From assembly GCA_038236965.1 (NCBI GenBank), contig JBBRZF010000044.1, forward strand, positions 1 through 20,960: 20,960 nucleotides of DNA. The letters are read 5' to 3'. The stretch comes from JBBRZF01 sp038236965. GTDB lineage: Bacteria; Acidobacteriota; Terriglobia; Terriglobales; Acidobacteriaceae. The notes under the pieces were generated by a model. The model was not told where the DNA came from, ran no database searches, and saw only the letters and a program-made list of their open reading frames with translations. Shown here piece after piece: positions 6,901 to 14,443 of the stretch. How positions within the stretch are numbered: position 1 is the first letter of the stretch; each line of letters starts with the position of its first letter. Made by a program: the position numbers and the translations under genes.

Positions 6901-6927
6901 CCCGTCGAGCGACGGGAGTAAACTCCC
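6901..6927 (+). promoter_or_regulatory. two overlapping alternative hairpins in the nuoA leader
   Basis: Hairpin 1: CCCGTC (6901-6906), loop GAGC, GACGGG (6911-6916). Hairpin 2: GGGAG (6914-6918), loop TAAA, CTCCC (6923-6927). Both stems are perfect and they share bases 6914-6916, so only one full stem can form at a time. They lie 26 bases before the nuoA ATG. This could be a switch in translation or stability, or a coincidence of short GC-rich arms. Confidence 0.4.
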
Positions 6928-6952
6928 TCGTTACCCAAACACTGAGTCTTCT

Positions 6953-7309
6953 ATGCCGCAAAATTACGTTCCACTCTTCATTTTTCTTATAGTGGCGTTC
7001 CTGATCGCTGCCGGCACCATTGTTGTGGCCAGCATCATCCGCCCCTCGAATCCGAGCAAAAGCAAGAACAGCCCGTACGAGTGCGGCATCGATCCGGTGG
7101 ATGACGCGCGCAAACGGTACACAGTGCGCTTTTATATCGTCGCCATCCTGTTCGTTGTGTTCGACGTGGAAACCATCTTCCTGTTCCCGTGGGCAGTGCA
7201 GTTCAAGTACCTGGGCATGTTCGGATTTGCCGAAATGCTGGTCTTTCTCGGCATCCTGATCGTGGGATACATCTGGATCTGGAAAAAGGGCGCTCTCGAG
7301 TGGGTGTAG
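6953..7309 (+). CDS. nuoA: NADH-quinone oxidoreductase subunit A
   Basis: NuoA is a small subunit of the complex I membrane arm near the quinone site. The 118-residue protein has three predicted membrane helices: an N-terminal one (about 7-28), a second in the region RFYIVAILFVVFDVETIFLF, and a third near the C-terminus ahead of WIWKKGALEWV. The family loop SPYECGIDP is present after helix 1, with its cysteine, as is the acidic FDVETIF motif in helix 2. The ATG at 6953 is chosen over an upstream TTG at 6896 because it starts right at the hydrophobic helix as in homologues; its ribosome site is weak. In most genomes nuoB follows directly, but here a 339-bp non-coding spacer separates nuoA from nuoC. 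Confidence 0.96.
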   Translation: MPQNYVPLFIFLIVAFLIAAGTIVVASIIRPSNPSKSKNSPYECGIDPVDDARKRYTVRFYIVAILFVVFDVETIFLFPWAVQFKYLGMFGFAEMLVFLGILIVGYIWIWKKGALEWV

Positions 7310-7426
7310 CAGTCAGGGACGGAGCGGGAATACGAGGACGATGGGGCGCAGGACGAGAAGTTTCCGTCTTGAGCCACACGCATCGTCGTTTCTGCCGGCA
7401 TGTTGAGATCAATAGCCGACAACCAA

Positions 7427-7467
7427 CCCCGAATTAGCCAATGCGGCTGATCGGGGCTTCGTATTTT
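7427..7467 (+). terminator. possible attenuator or terminator after nuoA
   Basis: CCCCGA-(A)-TTAGCC (7427-7439) pairs with GGCTGA-TCGGGG (7445-7456): a 12-bp stem with one bulged A, one G-T pair and a 5-base loop. Downstream is CTTCGTATTTT, a poor T-tract starting some bases away. It may end part of the nuoA transcript or stabilise its 3' end. The weak T-tract keeps confidence moderate. Confidence 0.4.
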
Positions 7468-7470
7468 CAG

Positions 7471-7528
7471 GCCTCGTTGTATGCGTTCGCGGAATGCAAG
7501 TTATTCATTCAGCGGAAACTGACGAGGC
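7471..7528 (+). ncRNA. candidate structured RNA (three-way junction) in the nuoC leader region
   Basis: GCCTCGT (7471-7477) pairs perfectly with ACGAGGC (7522-7528), closing a 58-base element. Inside are hairpin A, TGCGTTC/GAATGCA (7482-7488 and 7492-7498, one G-T pair, loop GCG), and a small hairpin B, CAG/CTG (7510-7512 and 7519-7521, loop CGGAAA). I do not recognise a known riboswitch. If the extended -10 box at 7590 is the only nuoC promoter, this element would be transcribed only as part of the nuoA message, so it could act as a 3' element of nuoA or as an independent RNA. Confidence 0.3.
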
Positions 7529-7532
7529 GATT

Positions 7533-7548
7533 TGTGAGCGGAATCACT
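7533..7548 (+). promoter_or_regulatory. Crp/Fnr-type operator upstream of nuoC
   Basis: TGTGA (7533-7537), six bases (GCGGAA), TCACT (7544-7548). Both half-sites are identical to those before nuoA (6853-6868); only the spacer differs. The centre at 7540.5 is about 64 bp before the start point expected from the extended -10 box at 7590-7598, close to the class I activator position. Another half-site, TGTGA, lies at 7555-7559. Confidence 0.5.
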
Positions 7549-7589
7549 TTTTGATGTGACCGGTGTCCGTCAGGCAAACCTGGTGTGGA

Positions 7590-7598
7590 TGCTATAAG
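7590..7598 (+). promoter_or_regulatory. extended -10 promoter for nuoC
   Basis: TGCTATAAG fits the extended -10 pattern TG-N-TATAAT with one mismatch. Extended -10 promoters often lack a good -35 box, and none is seen 17 bp upstream. Transcription would start near 7605, leaving a leader of about 44 bases to the nuoC ATG. Confidence 0.45.
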
Positions 7599-7648
7599 AA
7601 GCAGTTACACACACCTACAACCTAGCGGACCGGTAGAGACAGGCGCAT

Positions 7649-8380
7649 ATGCCCGAAGATCCTAAAGCGAACGACCAGTCTACTCCTGTTGCAAGCGGCG
7701 AAACGGCTGCTTCCGGGAGTCCTGCGACGTCGGCGACACCAGAGAAACCAGTAGCGGCGAAACCGGCTGCGACGCCTGCCGACCCAGCAAAACCGGCGGC
7801 AGCGGCACCAAAGCCCGCTGTACCTGCCGCGGCAGCGGCGCCGAAGCCCGCTGTCCCGCCCAAAGCGCCTGTGCCCACGCCACAACCTTGGGACAGTCCG
7901 ATGGTTGCGCGTCTGAAAGGCCTTTATGGCTCGGGCATTCGCGAAGCGTTGACCTACCAGGGACAAAACTACATCAGCGTTGATTCCTCACTCGTGCATG
8001 ACGTGTTGACCATGCTGCGCGACGACGAGGATTTTGATTACTGCGTGGATGTGACCGCAGTTCACTATCCGAAAAAAGAGGAACAGTTCGAAGTCATCTG
8101 GATCCTTTATTCCTTCAAGAACAATGTTCGTATGCGCGTGAAGTCGTCGATCAAGGACGGCGCGGAGATTCCGACGAGCGTGGACTTGTGGCAGACGGCG
8201 AACTGGCTGGAGCGCGAAGTGTTCGACATGTTCGGCATACGCTTCACGGGACATCCGGACATGCGCCGCATCCTGCTGCCGGAAGGTTGGAACGGTTATC
8301 CGCTGCGCAAGGAATACGGCATTCTCCAGCAGGACAAAGAGTGGGTGCAGATCAACCTGGGAATCGAGAGCGGTCAATGA
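7649..8380 (+). CDS. nuoC: NADH-quinone oxidoreductase subunit C, with Ala/Pro-rich N-terminal extension
   Basis: NuoC (30-kDa subunit) is part of the peripheral Q module of complex I and packs against NuoD. The conserved domain occupies about 85-243 and ends with the family signature: LEREVFDMFGIRFTGHP, then RRILLPEGW and YPLRKEY. Ahead of it is an 80-residue extension made almost only of Ala, Pro, Lys, Thr and Ser, with no signal peptide; usual bacterial NuoC lacks this. It includes an 11-residue tandem duplication (33 bp, 7801-7866). The ATG at 7649 has a weak AGG five bases upstream. A shorter start inside the domain was considered, but no internal ATG with a good ribosome site is evident before the conserved part. 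The stop overlaps nuoD as ATGA. Confidence 0.95.
   Translation: MPEDPKANDQSTPVASGETAASGSPATSATPEKPVAAKPAATPADPAKPAAAAPKPAVPAAAAAPKPAVPPKAPVPTPQPWDSPMVARLKGLYGSGIREALTYQGQNYISVDSSLVHDVLTMLRDDEDFDYCVDVTAVHYPKKEEQFEVIWILYSFKNNVRMRVKSSIKDGAEIPTSVDLWQTANWLEREVFDMFGIRFTGHPDMRRILLPEGWNGYPLRKEYGILQQDKEWVQINLGIESGQ
7801..7866 (+). repeat. 33-bp imperfect tandem duplication within nuoC
   Basis: Two adjacent 33-bp units (7801-7833, 7834-7866) share AGCGGC, CC, AAGCCCGCTGT and CC at the same offsets, differing by a few bases, mostly in the last third. They encode two copies of an AAAPKPAVP-type unit in the NuoC extension. Confidence 0.75.
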
Positions 8381-9531
8381 GCGACGCAAAAATTTACTCT
8401 CAACTAGAGGCCATCTCCAGCCACGAAAAGCCGTTTCTGGATTCGAACGAAATGGTCCTGAACATGGGCCCGCAGCATCCGTCAACGCACGGCGTGTTGC
8501 GCGTGGTGCTGAAACTCGACGGCGAAAAAGTAATGGGCCTCGAGTGCGTGATCGGCTACCTGCATCGCGGCGTTGAAAAGATCGCGGAAAATCGCACCTA
8601 CGTGCAATTCAATCCCTACGTCGATCGCATGGATTATGTGGCCGCCGTCAGCAACGGACTGGCGTATTGCGAGACGGTTGAAAAACTGCTGAACGTGGTA
8701 GCGCCCGAGCGCGCGCAGTATATCCGCGTGATCCTTACGGAACTGAATCGTCTGGCGAGCCACCAGGTTTGGCTGGGCACGCACGCGTTGGACATAGGCG
8801 CCATCACGCCGCTGTTCTACACCTTCCGCGATCGCGAAGAAGTTCTGAAGATTTTTGAAAAATATTGCGGCGCGCGACTGACGACGCACGCATTCCGCAT
8901 TGGCGGTTGCCAATATGAAACGTACGAAGGCTTCGAAAAAGAAGTGATGAAGCTGTGCGATTTCGTGATGCCGAAGATTGATGAATACGAAGAGCTGCTC
9001 ACCACGAACCGCATCTGGCTGGAACGTACGAAGGGTGTCGGCGTGATCTCGGCAGAGCAGTGCATCGCCCTGGGAGCGACGGGTCCGGTGATTCGCGGAA
9101 GCGGCGTTCGCTGGGATTTGCGTAAAGCGCAGCCCTATAGCGGCTACGAAAAATTTGAGTTCGACGTTCCCATCGGCACCGCAGGCGACACGTACGACCG
9201 TTACCTGGTGCGCGTGGAAGAGATGCGGCAATCGGTGCGCATCATTCGCCAAGCGGTTGCGGGATTGCCGGAAGGCCCCATCATGGCGAAGGTGCCCAAG
9301 GTGCTGAAGCCACCGGTTGGCGAGGTTTACCACTCCATCGAGGCGCCGAAAGGCGAACTCGGATTCTTCATCGTGAGCGACGGTTCCACGCAGCCTTATC
9401 GTGTGCGCGTGCGGCCGCCATCATTTGTCAATCTCCAGGCGCTGGATAGCATGTGCCGCGGACAACTCGTCGCCGACGTCGTTGCCGTCATCGGTACGTT
9501 GGACATCGTGCTGGGAGAGGTGGACCGCTAA
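8377..9531 (+). CDS. nuoD: NADH-quinone oxidoreductase subunit D
   Basis: NuoD (49-kDa subunit) forms, with NuoB, the quinone-reduction pocket next to cluster N2. The 384-residue protein contains QHPSTHG at 33-39, with H34 and H38 of the quinone site, followed by GYLHRGVEKIAE and the DRMDYVAA segment. It ends with MCRGQLVADVVAVIGTLDIV, the family C-terminus, and has lost the NiFe-binding cysteines of related hydrogenases as expected. The ATG at 8377 overlaps the nuoC stop by four bases (ATGA), indicating translational coupling. The frame is open further upstream inside nuoC, but that is not homologous. Its partner NuoB is not encoded in this window and must come from elsewhere. Confidence 0.97.
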   Translation: MSDAKIYSQLEAISSHEKPFLDSNEMVLNMGPQHPSTHGVLRVVLKLDGEKVMGLECVIGYLHRGVEKIAENRTYVQFNPYVDRMDYVAAVSNGLAYCETVEKLLNVVAPERAQYIRVILTELNRLASHQVWLGTHALDIGAITPLFYTFRDREEVLKIFEKYCGARLTTHAFRIGGCQYETYEGFEKEVMKLCDFVMPKIDEYEELLTTNRIWLERTKGVGVISAEQCIALGATGPVIRGSGVRWDLRKAQPYSGYEKFEFDVPIGTAGDTYDRYLVRVEEMRQSVRIIRQAVAGLPEGPIMAKVPKVLKPPVGEVYHSIEAPKGELGFFIVSDGSTQPYRVRVRPPSFVNLQALDSMCRGQLVADVVAVIGTLDIVLGEVDR

Positions 9532-10775
9532 TGAGCGACTTCCTCAATTATATGAAGTTGAATGTCACGCCGGGCGAAGCAGGGAACTACTACTGGGCTA
9601 CCATTTATATCCTGCTTATTTTCGCGCTCGTCTCTGTCTGCGTAATGCTGATGACCTACGCGGAACGCAAGATTCTTGCGCACATGCAGATCCGCCTCGG
9701 CCCCATGCGTACAGGCCCGCACGGACTCCTGCAACCCATCGCCGACGCTCTGAAGCTGATGTTGAAAGAAGACATCATCCCCGAAGGCGCGGACAAACTG
9801 CTGTTCTGGTTCGCCCCGGTCTCGGTAATGATGATCGCTTTCACCGTTTACCTGGTGATCCCGTTCGGACGCACACATGCCGTGACGGACATGAACATCG
9901 GCATCCTCTTTATGCTGGGCGTCAGTTCCTTGGGCGTGCTGGGCATCATCATCGCGGGTTGGTCGTCGAACTCGCATTATCCGATGATGGGCGCACTCCG
10001 TTCGAGCGCGCAGATGGTTTCCTACGAAATCGCCATGGGATTGGCCATCGTTTGCGCCGTCCTCATGACGAGCCTGAAGACGGGCACCGGCACGTTGAGC
10101 ATGATCGGCATCGTGCAAGCGCAAGAGGCACAACATACCTGGTTCGTGTTCAGCGGTTGGGGACTCGGATTTATGGCCTTCGTGATCTTTGCGATTGCGA
10201 TGGTCGCGGAAACGAATCGCGCGCCGTTCGATCTGCCGGAAGCGGAATCGGAACTGGTTGCGGGATTCCATACGGAATACTCGGGCTTCCGCTGGTCGCT
10301 GTTCTTCCTGGGTGAATACACGGCGATGATTGCCGTATCGTCTATCGCGGTAACGCTGTGGCTGGGGGGATGGCTGCGTCCCTTCTCGAACGCATTGAGC
10401 GGACATACTTGGGACGTCGCATTCAATCTGATGCCCGGACTCACCTTTGTCGGACTCGCGCTGTGGTGCATTATCGGCGGCGCGCGTATGCCGAAGATCC
10501 GCCAACTGAAGATCCAGTCCATCGGCTTGATGCTGTTTGGCGCGATGCTCGGCTTCATCGGTCTGGTGATGTTGCTCCCCGGCGTGCGTGAGCGCGTGCA
10601 GGACATCTACTGGTTCGCGATGAAGGTCGGCATCTTTATGTATCTGTACATCTGGTATCGCGCGACGTTCCCGCGCTACCGCTTCGACCAACTGATGCAC
10701 GTGGGTTGGAAAGTGCTATTGCCGACAGCGCTCGGCGTATTGATGGGAACGGCCCTTTGGGGGGTGTTGCGGTGA
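9531..10775 (+). CDS. nuoH: NADH-quinone oxidoreductase subunit H
   Basis: NuoH (ND1) is the membrane subunit that anchors the peripheral arm and completes the quinone channel. The 414-residue protein shows AERKILAHMQIRLGPMRTGP near the N-terminus, the loop EAESELVAGFHTEYSGFRW with conserved acidic residues, and about eight or nine hydrophobic segments. The ATG at 9531 shares one base with the nuoD stop (TAATG), with GGGAGAGG about 10 bases upstream. It directly follows nuoD, whereas the common order places nuoE, nuoF and nuoG in between; these are missing here. The stop overlaps the nuoI GTG start. Confidence 0.97.
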   Translation: MSDFLNYMKLNVTPGEAGNYYWATIYILLIFALVSVCVMLMTYAERKILAHMQIRLGPMRTGPHGLLQPIADALKLMLKEDIIPEGADKLLFWFAPVSVMMIAFTVYLVIPFGRTHAVTDMNIGILFMLGVSSLGVLGIIIAGWSSNSHYPMMGALRSSAQMVSYEIAMGLAIVCAVLMTSLKTGTGTLSMIGIVQAQEAQHTWFVFSGWGLGFMAFVIFAIAMVAETNRAPFDLPEAESELVAGFHTEYSGFRWSLFFLGEYTAMIAVSSIAVTLWLGGWLRPFSNALSGHTWDVAFNLMPGLTFVGLALWCIIGGARMPKIRQLKIQSIGLMLFGAMLGFIGLVMLLPGVRERVQDIYWFAMKVGIFMYLYIWYRATFPRYRFDQLMHVGWKVLLPTALGVLMGTALWGVLR

Positions 10776-11229
10776 GTGTCGTCACGTTACTTCGCAAGAT
10801 TTTCATGGTCGACCTGATCAAGGGCCTGAGCATTACGTTTCGCTACCAGGCGCCGAGTGAGCTGGTGACCGAGCAGTATCCGATGGAGCGTCCGTGGATT
10901 GCGGACCGCTTCCGCGGAGTGCCGCGCATGAGCGTAAATCCTGAGACGGGCGAACCTTTGTGTATCGCCTGTGAACTGTGCGCGCTGGCGTGTCCGGAAA
11001 AGCTGATCGCCATCAAGAGCGAGCGCAATCCGGTCACGAAGAAGAAAGAGCTTCTTACTTTCACGTACGACACCAGCCGTTGCATGTTCTGCGGCCTGTG
11101 TGAAGAAGCGTGTCCGAGCGACGCGCTGGAACTGACGCAAGATTATGAAATGGCCTACTTCGATCGCACGGGAATGATCCTGGATCGTCCCAAACTGGAG
11201 CAGGGCCAGGAACCGACGGTGTACGCGCG

Positions 11230-11233
<4 letters not shown>
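10772..11233 (+). CDS. nuoI: NADH-quinone oxidoreductase subunit I (2x[4Fe-4S])
   Basis: NuoI carries the two [4Fe-4S] clusters N6a and N6b that pass electrons towards N2. Both motifs are intact: C64-x2-C67-x2-C70-x3-C74P and C104-x2-C107-x2-C110-x3-C114P. The 153-residue length is slightly short of E. coli NuoI but usual for many bacteria. I choose the GTG at 10772 because it overlaps the nuoH stop as GTGA, like other junctions in this cluster, and a G-rich ribosome site lies just upstream. An ATG at 10805 is an alternative that would remove 11 residues of the amphipathic N-terminus. The gene ends in an ATGA overlap with nuoJ. Confidence 0.96.
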
Positions 11234-11739
<506 letters not shown>

Positions 11740-11741
11740 CC

Positions 11742-12047
11742 ATGTTTGAGATCACTACACTTCACTACCTGGTCGTGGCCGCCGCGCTGTTCATCATCGG
11801 CACCATCGGCGTACTTACGCGCCGCAATGTGGTCATCATCCTCATGTCCATCGAGTTGATTTTGAACGCGGTGAATTTGAACCTGGTGGCTTTCTCGCGC
11901 TTGCACGGATACCACGGACAGGTGTTTGCGATCTTCATCGTCGCCGACGCCGCCGCGGAAGCCGCAGTTGGACTCGGAATCCTGATCGCCTTCTTCCGTA
12001 ACAAGGAGACGGTCAACATGGACGAAGTGGAATTGCTGAAGTGGTAA
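11742..12047 (+). CDS. nuoK: NADH-quinone oxidoreductase subunit K
   Basis: NuoK (ND4L) is a three-helix subunit of the proton path in the complex I membrane arm. The 101-residue length matches the family. The two buried glutamates needed for proton transfer are present as E38 (LMSIELILNAVNL) and E73 (DAAAEAAVGLGI), equivalent to E36 and E72 in E. coli. The ATG at 11742 follows GGAGGA by seven bases and lies two bases after the nuoJ stop; a TTG six bases earlier is in frame but less likely. Confidence 0.97.
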   Translation: MFEITTLHYLVVAAALFIIGTIGVLTRRNVVIILMSIELILNAVNLNLVAFSRLHGYHGQVFAIFIVADAAAEAAVGLGILIAFFRNKETVNMDEVELLKW

Positions 12048-12066
12048 TCGCGCTTCGCTCCCTTAG

Positions 12067-12080
12067 TTCGTCGGTACGAA
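12067..12080 (+). other. small hairpin between nuoK and nuoL
   Basis: TTCGT (12067-12071) and ACGAA (12076-12080) form a 5-bp stem with the loop CGGT, followed six bases later by a short T-run (ACGGTTTTG). It lies in the 78-bp gap between nuoK and nuoL. It is too weak to be a clear terminator; partial attenuation or RNA processing is possible. Confidence 0.3.
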
Positions 12081-12125
12081 ACGGTTTTGCTGATCGCTTT
12101 ACGTTGATGGCTGAAAGCTAAAGTT

Positions 12126-14366
12126 ATGTTCTTCTTGGAACACATTTGGATCATTCCTCTGTTGCCGGCGTTCGGCGCGGCCATGATGTTTTTCTTTGGC
12201 CGGCGCTTGAGCAAGACGGCGGTGAACGCGATATGCGTGGGCATGGTGGTGCTGGCATTCCTATTTGCCTGTGGCGCCGTGTGGCAGTTCACGCACTCGG
12301 GCCTGCCGCATTACGAGAAGGTGATGTACACCTGGCTCGGCGACGGCACCGGACACCTCACGTTCCGAACGCATGGTGGCGGTCACGCGGCGTTCAACGC
12401 GGATGCGGGCTTCCTGCTGGATCCGCTGTCGAGCATCTGGCTGCTCTTCGTCACCGGCATCGGCATGCTTATCCATATCTATTCGACTGGATACATGGCG
12501 CATGAGGGCGGCTACTACCGCTTCTTCGGATATCTGAACCTGTTCATGTTCTCCATGCTTACGCTGATATTGGGGAACAACTATATGCTAATGTTCGTTG
12601 GATGGGAAGGCGTGGGCCTGTGTTCGTACCTGCTCATCGGCTTCTACTTCCACAAACATTCGGCTTCGACGGCGGCCAACAAGGCGTTCATCGTGAACCG
12701 AGTTGGCGACGCGGGCGTACTGCTTGGCGCGCTGACCATCATGTGGTACCTGGGCACGGTGAGGTTCACGGAAATCAATGCGCTGGTGCGCACGGGAAAC
12801 TTCCACACAGGGGACGCGATCATTACGGCGGCAACGCTGCTGCTCTTCGTGGGCGCTTGCGGCAAGTCGGCCCAGCTACCTCTTTATGTCTGGCTGCCGG
12901 ACGCGATGGAAGGCCCTACCCCGGTTTCCGCACTGATCCACGCGGCGACCATGGTTACGGCCGGCGTCTACATGGTTGCGCGTTCGAACGGGCTTTACCA
13001 GTTGGCGCCTAAGACGATGATGATCGTTGCCGTCGTCGGCGCGCTGACCGCCATCTTCGCCGCCTCCATCGGACTGGTGCAGAACGACATCAAGCGAGTG
13101 CTGGCGTACTCTACCGTTTCGCAGCTTGGATACATGTTCCTCGCGCTCGGCATTGGAGCTTTCACGGCCGGCGTCTTCCACGTCTTCACACACGCGTTCT
13201 TCAAGGCCCTCTTGTTCCTTGGCTCCGGCTCGGTGATTCACGCGATGAGCGGCGAGCAGGATATGCGCTTCATGGGCAACCTGCGCAAGAAGATTCCCGT
13301 AACGTTTACGACCATGTTCATCGGCACTTTGGCGATTGCCGGAATTCCTGGACTTGCGGGCTTTTTCTCGAAGGATGAGATTCTCTGGCAGACCTGGTCG
13401 CGCAACAACGGCCAGTTCCGCGTCCTCTACGGACTGGCGTTCCTGACGGCGTTGATGACGGCGTTCTATATGTTCCGCCTCATCTATCTCACGTTCTTCG
13501 GTGAGTCGCGCATGAGCCACGACGTTGAGCATCATGTTCACGAATCGCCGAAGTCGATGACGATTCCGCTGATGGCGCTCGCGCTGGGCGCGATCCTCGT
13601 CGGATATCTTGGAGTTCCCGCATCGCTCGGCGGCAGCAACCGGTTCGAGAAATTCCTTGAGCCAGTGTTCGCCTCCGAAGCTGAGGGCGCGACCACGACT
13701 CATGCCGCGCTGGGCGCGTCTGAAACAGGGAAGTTGGTTGCAGGCGAGAACCCAGCCAAGATGACCGAAGGCGAGCAAGCCGGAATTGCAGCCGAGCACG
13801 TGAACCAGGCGGTGAAGGAAGGCGAAGCGACTCCGCTGCACGCGACCGAAGGTCACGCGAAGCACGAGTTCGAACCGCTGGAATACATCCTGATGGCGGC
13901 TTCGGTCGGCGCGGCGCTTCTGGGATTGTTCTTCGCGCGGCGCTATTACGGCAAGGCGAAGAAGGATTATCCCGAGCCTATCGAACAGGCTGCGGCCCCG
14001 GTTTACCGCACACTCTTTAATAAGTATTACGTGGACGAGTTATACGACTACCTGTTCACCGGACGCAAGAAACTGGGCAATGTACGTCTTGGCGCGATCG
14101 GCCTTGGCGATGCCTTGTGGACTGTGGACGCGAAGATCGTGGACGGCGGCGTGAATGGCGCTGGATGGATGACGAAATTCGTTGGACGCGTTTCCAGTTG
14201 GTGGGACAAGTACATCATCGATGGATTGATGGTGGAAGGTCCGGCCATCTTCCTGCGCGCGATGTCGGAGCCGGTGAAACGTCTGCAGGCCGGATTCGTG
14301 CAGTGGTACGCGCTGGTGATGATCGTAGGGCTCGTTGGATTTGTTTGGTATTTCGCAATCAGATAA
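12126..14366 (+). CDS. nuoL: NADH-quinone oxidoreductase subunit L, with hydrophilic insertion
   Basis: NuoL (ND5) is the distal antiporter-like proton-pumping subunit, with the long lateral helix that runs along the membrane arm. The 746 residues exceed E. coli NuoL (613). Key features are present: the glutamate in FVGWEGVGLCSY, the lysine in GKSAQLPLYVWLPDAMEGPTP, the VSALIHAATMVTAGVY helix and FFKALLFLGSGSVIHA. The extra length includes a polar, acidic, His-containing stretch at about 517-580 between late membrane helices, without a recognised domain. A final helix lies at the C-terminus (VMIVGLVGFVWYFAI). The gene is preceded by a 78-bp gap and has no clear Shine-Dalgarno sequence (AAAG only), so its translation may be weaker than that of the overlapping genes upstream. 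Confidence 0.97.
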   Translation: MFFLEHIWIIPLLPAFGAAMMFFFGRRLSKTAVNAICVGMVVLAFLFACGAVWQFTHSGLPHYEKVMYTWLGDGTGHLTFRTHGGGHAAFNADAGFLLDPLSSIWLLFVTGIGMLIHIYSTGYMAHEGGYYRFFGYLNLFMFSMLTLILGNNYMLMFVGWEGVGLCSYLLIGFYFHKHSASTAANKAFIVNRVGDAGVLLGALTIMWYLGTVRFTEINALVRTGNFHTGDAIITAATLLLFVGACGKSAQLPLYVWLPDAMEGPTPVSALIHAATMVTAGVYMVARSNGLYQLAPKTMMIVAVVGALTAIFAASIGLVQNDIKRVLAYSTVSQLGYMFLALGIGAFTAGVFHVFTHAFFKALLFLGSGSVIHAMSGEQDMRFMGNLRKKIPVTFTTMFIGTLAIAGIPGLAGFFSKDEILWQTWSRNNGQFRVLYGLAFLTALMTAFYMFRLIYLTFFGESRMSHDVEHHVHESPKSMTIPLMALALGAILVGYLGVPASLGGSNRFEKFLEPVFASEAEGATTTHAALGASETGKLVAGENPAKMTEGEQAGIAAEHVNQAVKEGEATPLHATEGHAKHEFEPLEYILMAASVGAALLGLFFARRYYGKAKKDYPEPIEQAAAPVYRTLFNKYYVDELYDYLFTGRKKLGNVRLGAIGLGDALWTVDAKIVDGGVNGAGWMTKFVGRVSSWWDKYIIDGLMVEGPAIFLRAMSEPVKRLQAGFVQWYALVMIVGLVGFVWYFAIR

Positions 14367-14405
14367 TGCGCCCGGCGGGGAATTGCGCCGGATTGGAATT
14401 GAATG

Positions 14406-14419
14406 CCTGAAAACTCAGG
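14406..14419 (+). other. small hairpin between nuoL and nuoM
   Basis: CCTGA (14406-14410), loop AAAC, TCAGG (14415-14419): a perfect 5-bp stem in the 77-bp gap before nuoM, 24 bases before the ATG. No T-run follows. Possible processing or stability element, low certainty. Confidence 0.3.
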
Positions 14420-14443
14420 TTCGCTTCACGGACGGAATTAACA

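Larger units (their letters stand above)
7310..7648 (+). other. 339-bp non-coding spacer between nuoA and nuoC
   Basis: No protein gene is supported here, and the gap is too short for nuoB, which usually sits at this place (about 480 bp or more). It contains a terminator-like hairpin (7427-7467), a possible branched RNA (7471-7528), a Crp/Fnr-type palindrome (7533-7548), a further TGTGA half-site (7555-7559) and an extended -10 box (7590-7598). The first 117 bases after the nuoA stop show nothing I can name. Confidence 0.7.

Noticed and set aside
7189..7437. 82-codon open frame at the end of nuoA and into the spacer, as a possible nuoB remnant
   Set aside because: The translated sequence lacks the NuoB cysteine motifs and hydrophobic pattern and mostly overlaps nuoA in another frame.
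7533..7545. Likeness of TTGTGAGCGGA to the lac operator half-site
   Set aside because: The other half does not fit a LacI operator, whereas the TGTGA-N6-TCACT symmetry is complete and recurs before nuoA.
7533..7552. Reading GTGA/TCAC plus TTTTT as an intrinsic terminator
   Set aside because: The stem is only four to five bp and AT-containing; an operator explains the symmetry better.
9528..10700. 390-codon open frame antisense to nuoH
   Set aside because: The product is rich in His, Arg, Gln and Asp with no recognisable motif, and it lies wholly opposite a clear nuoH. A shadow of codon bias.
12876..13865. 329-codon open frame antisense to nuoL
   Set aside because: Same reason: highly charged, motif-free composition opposite conserved NuoL sequence.
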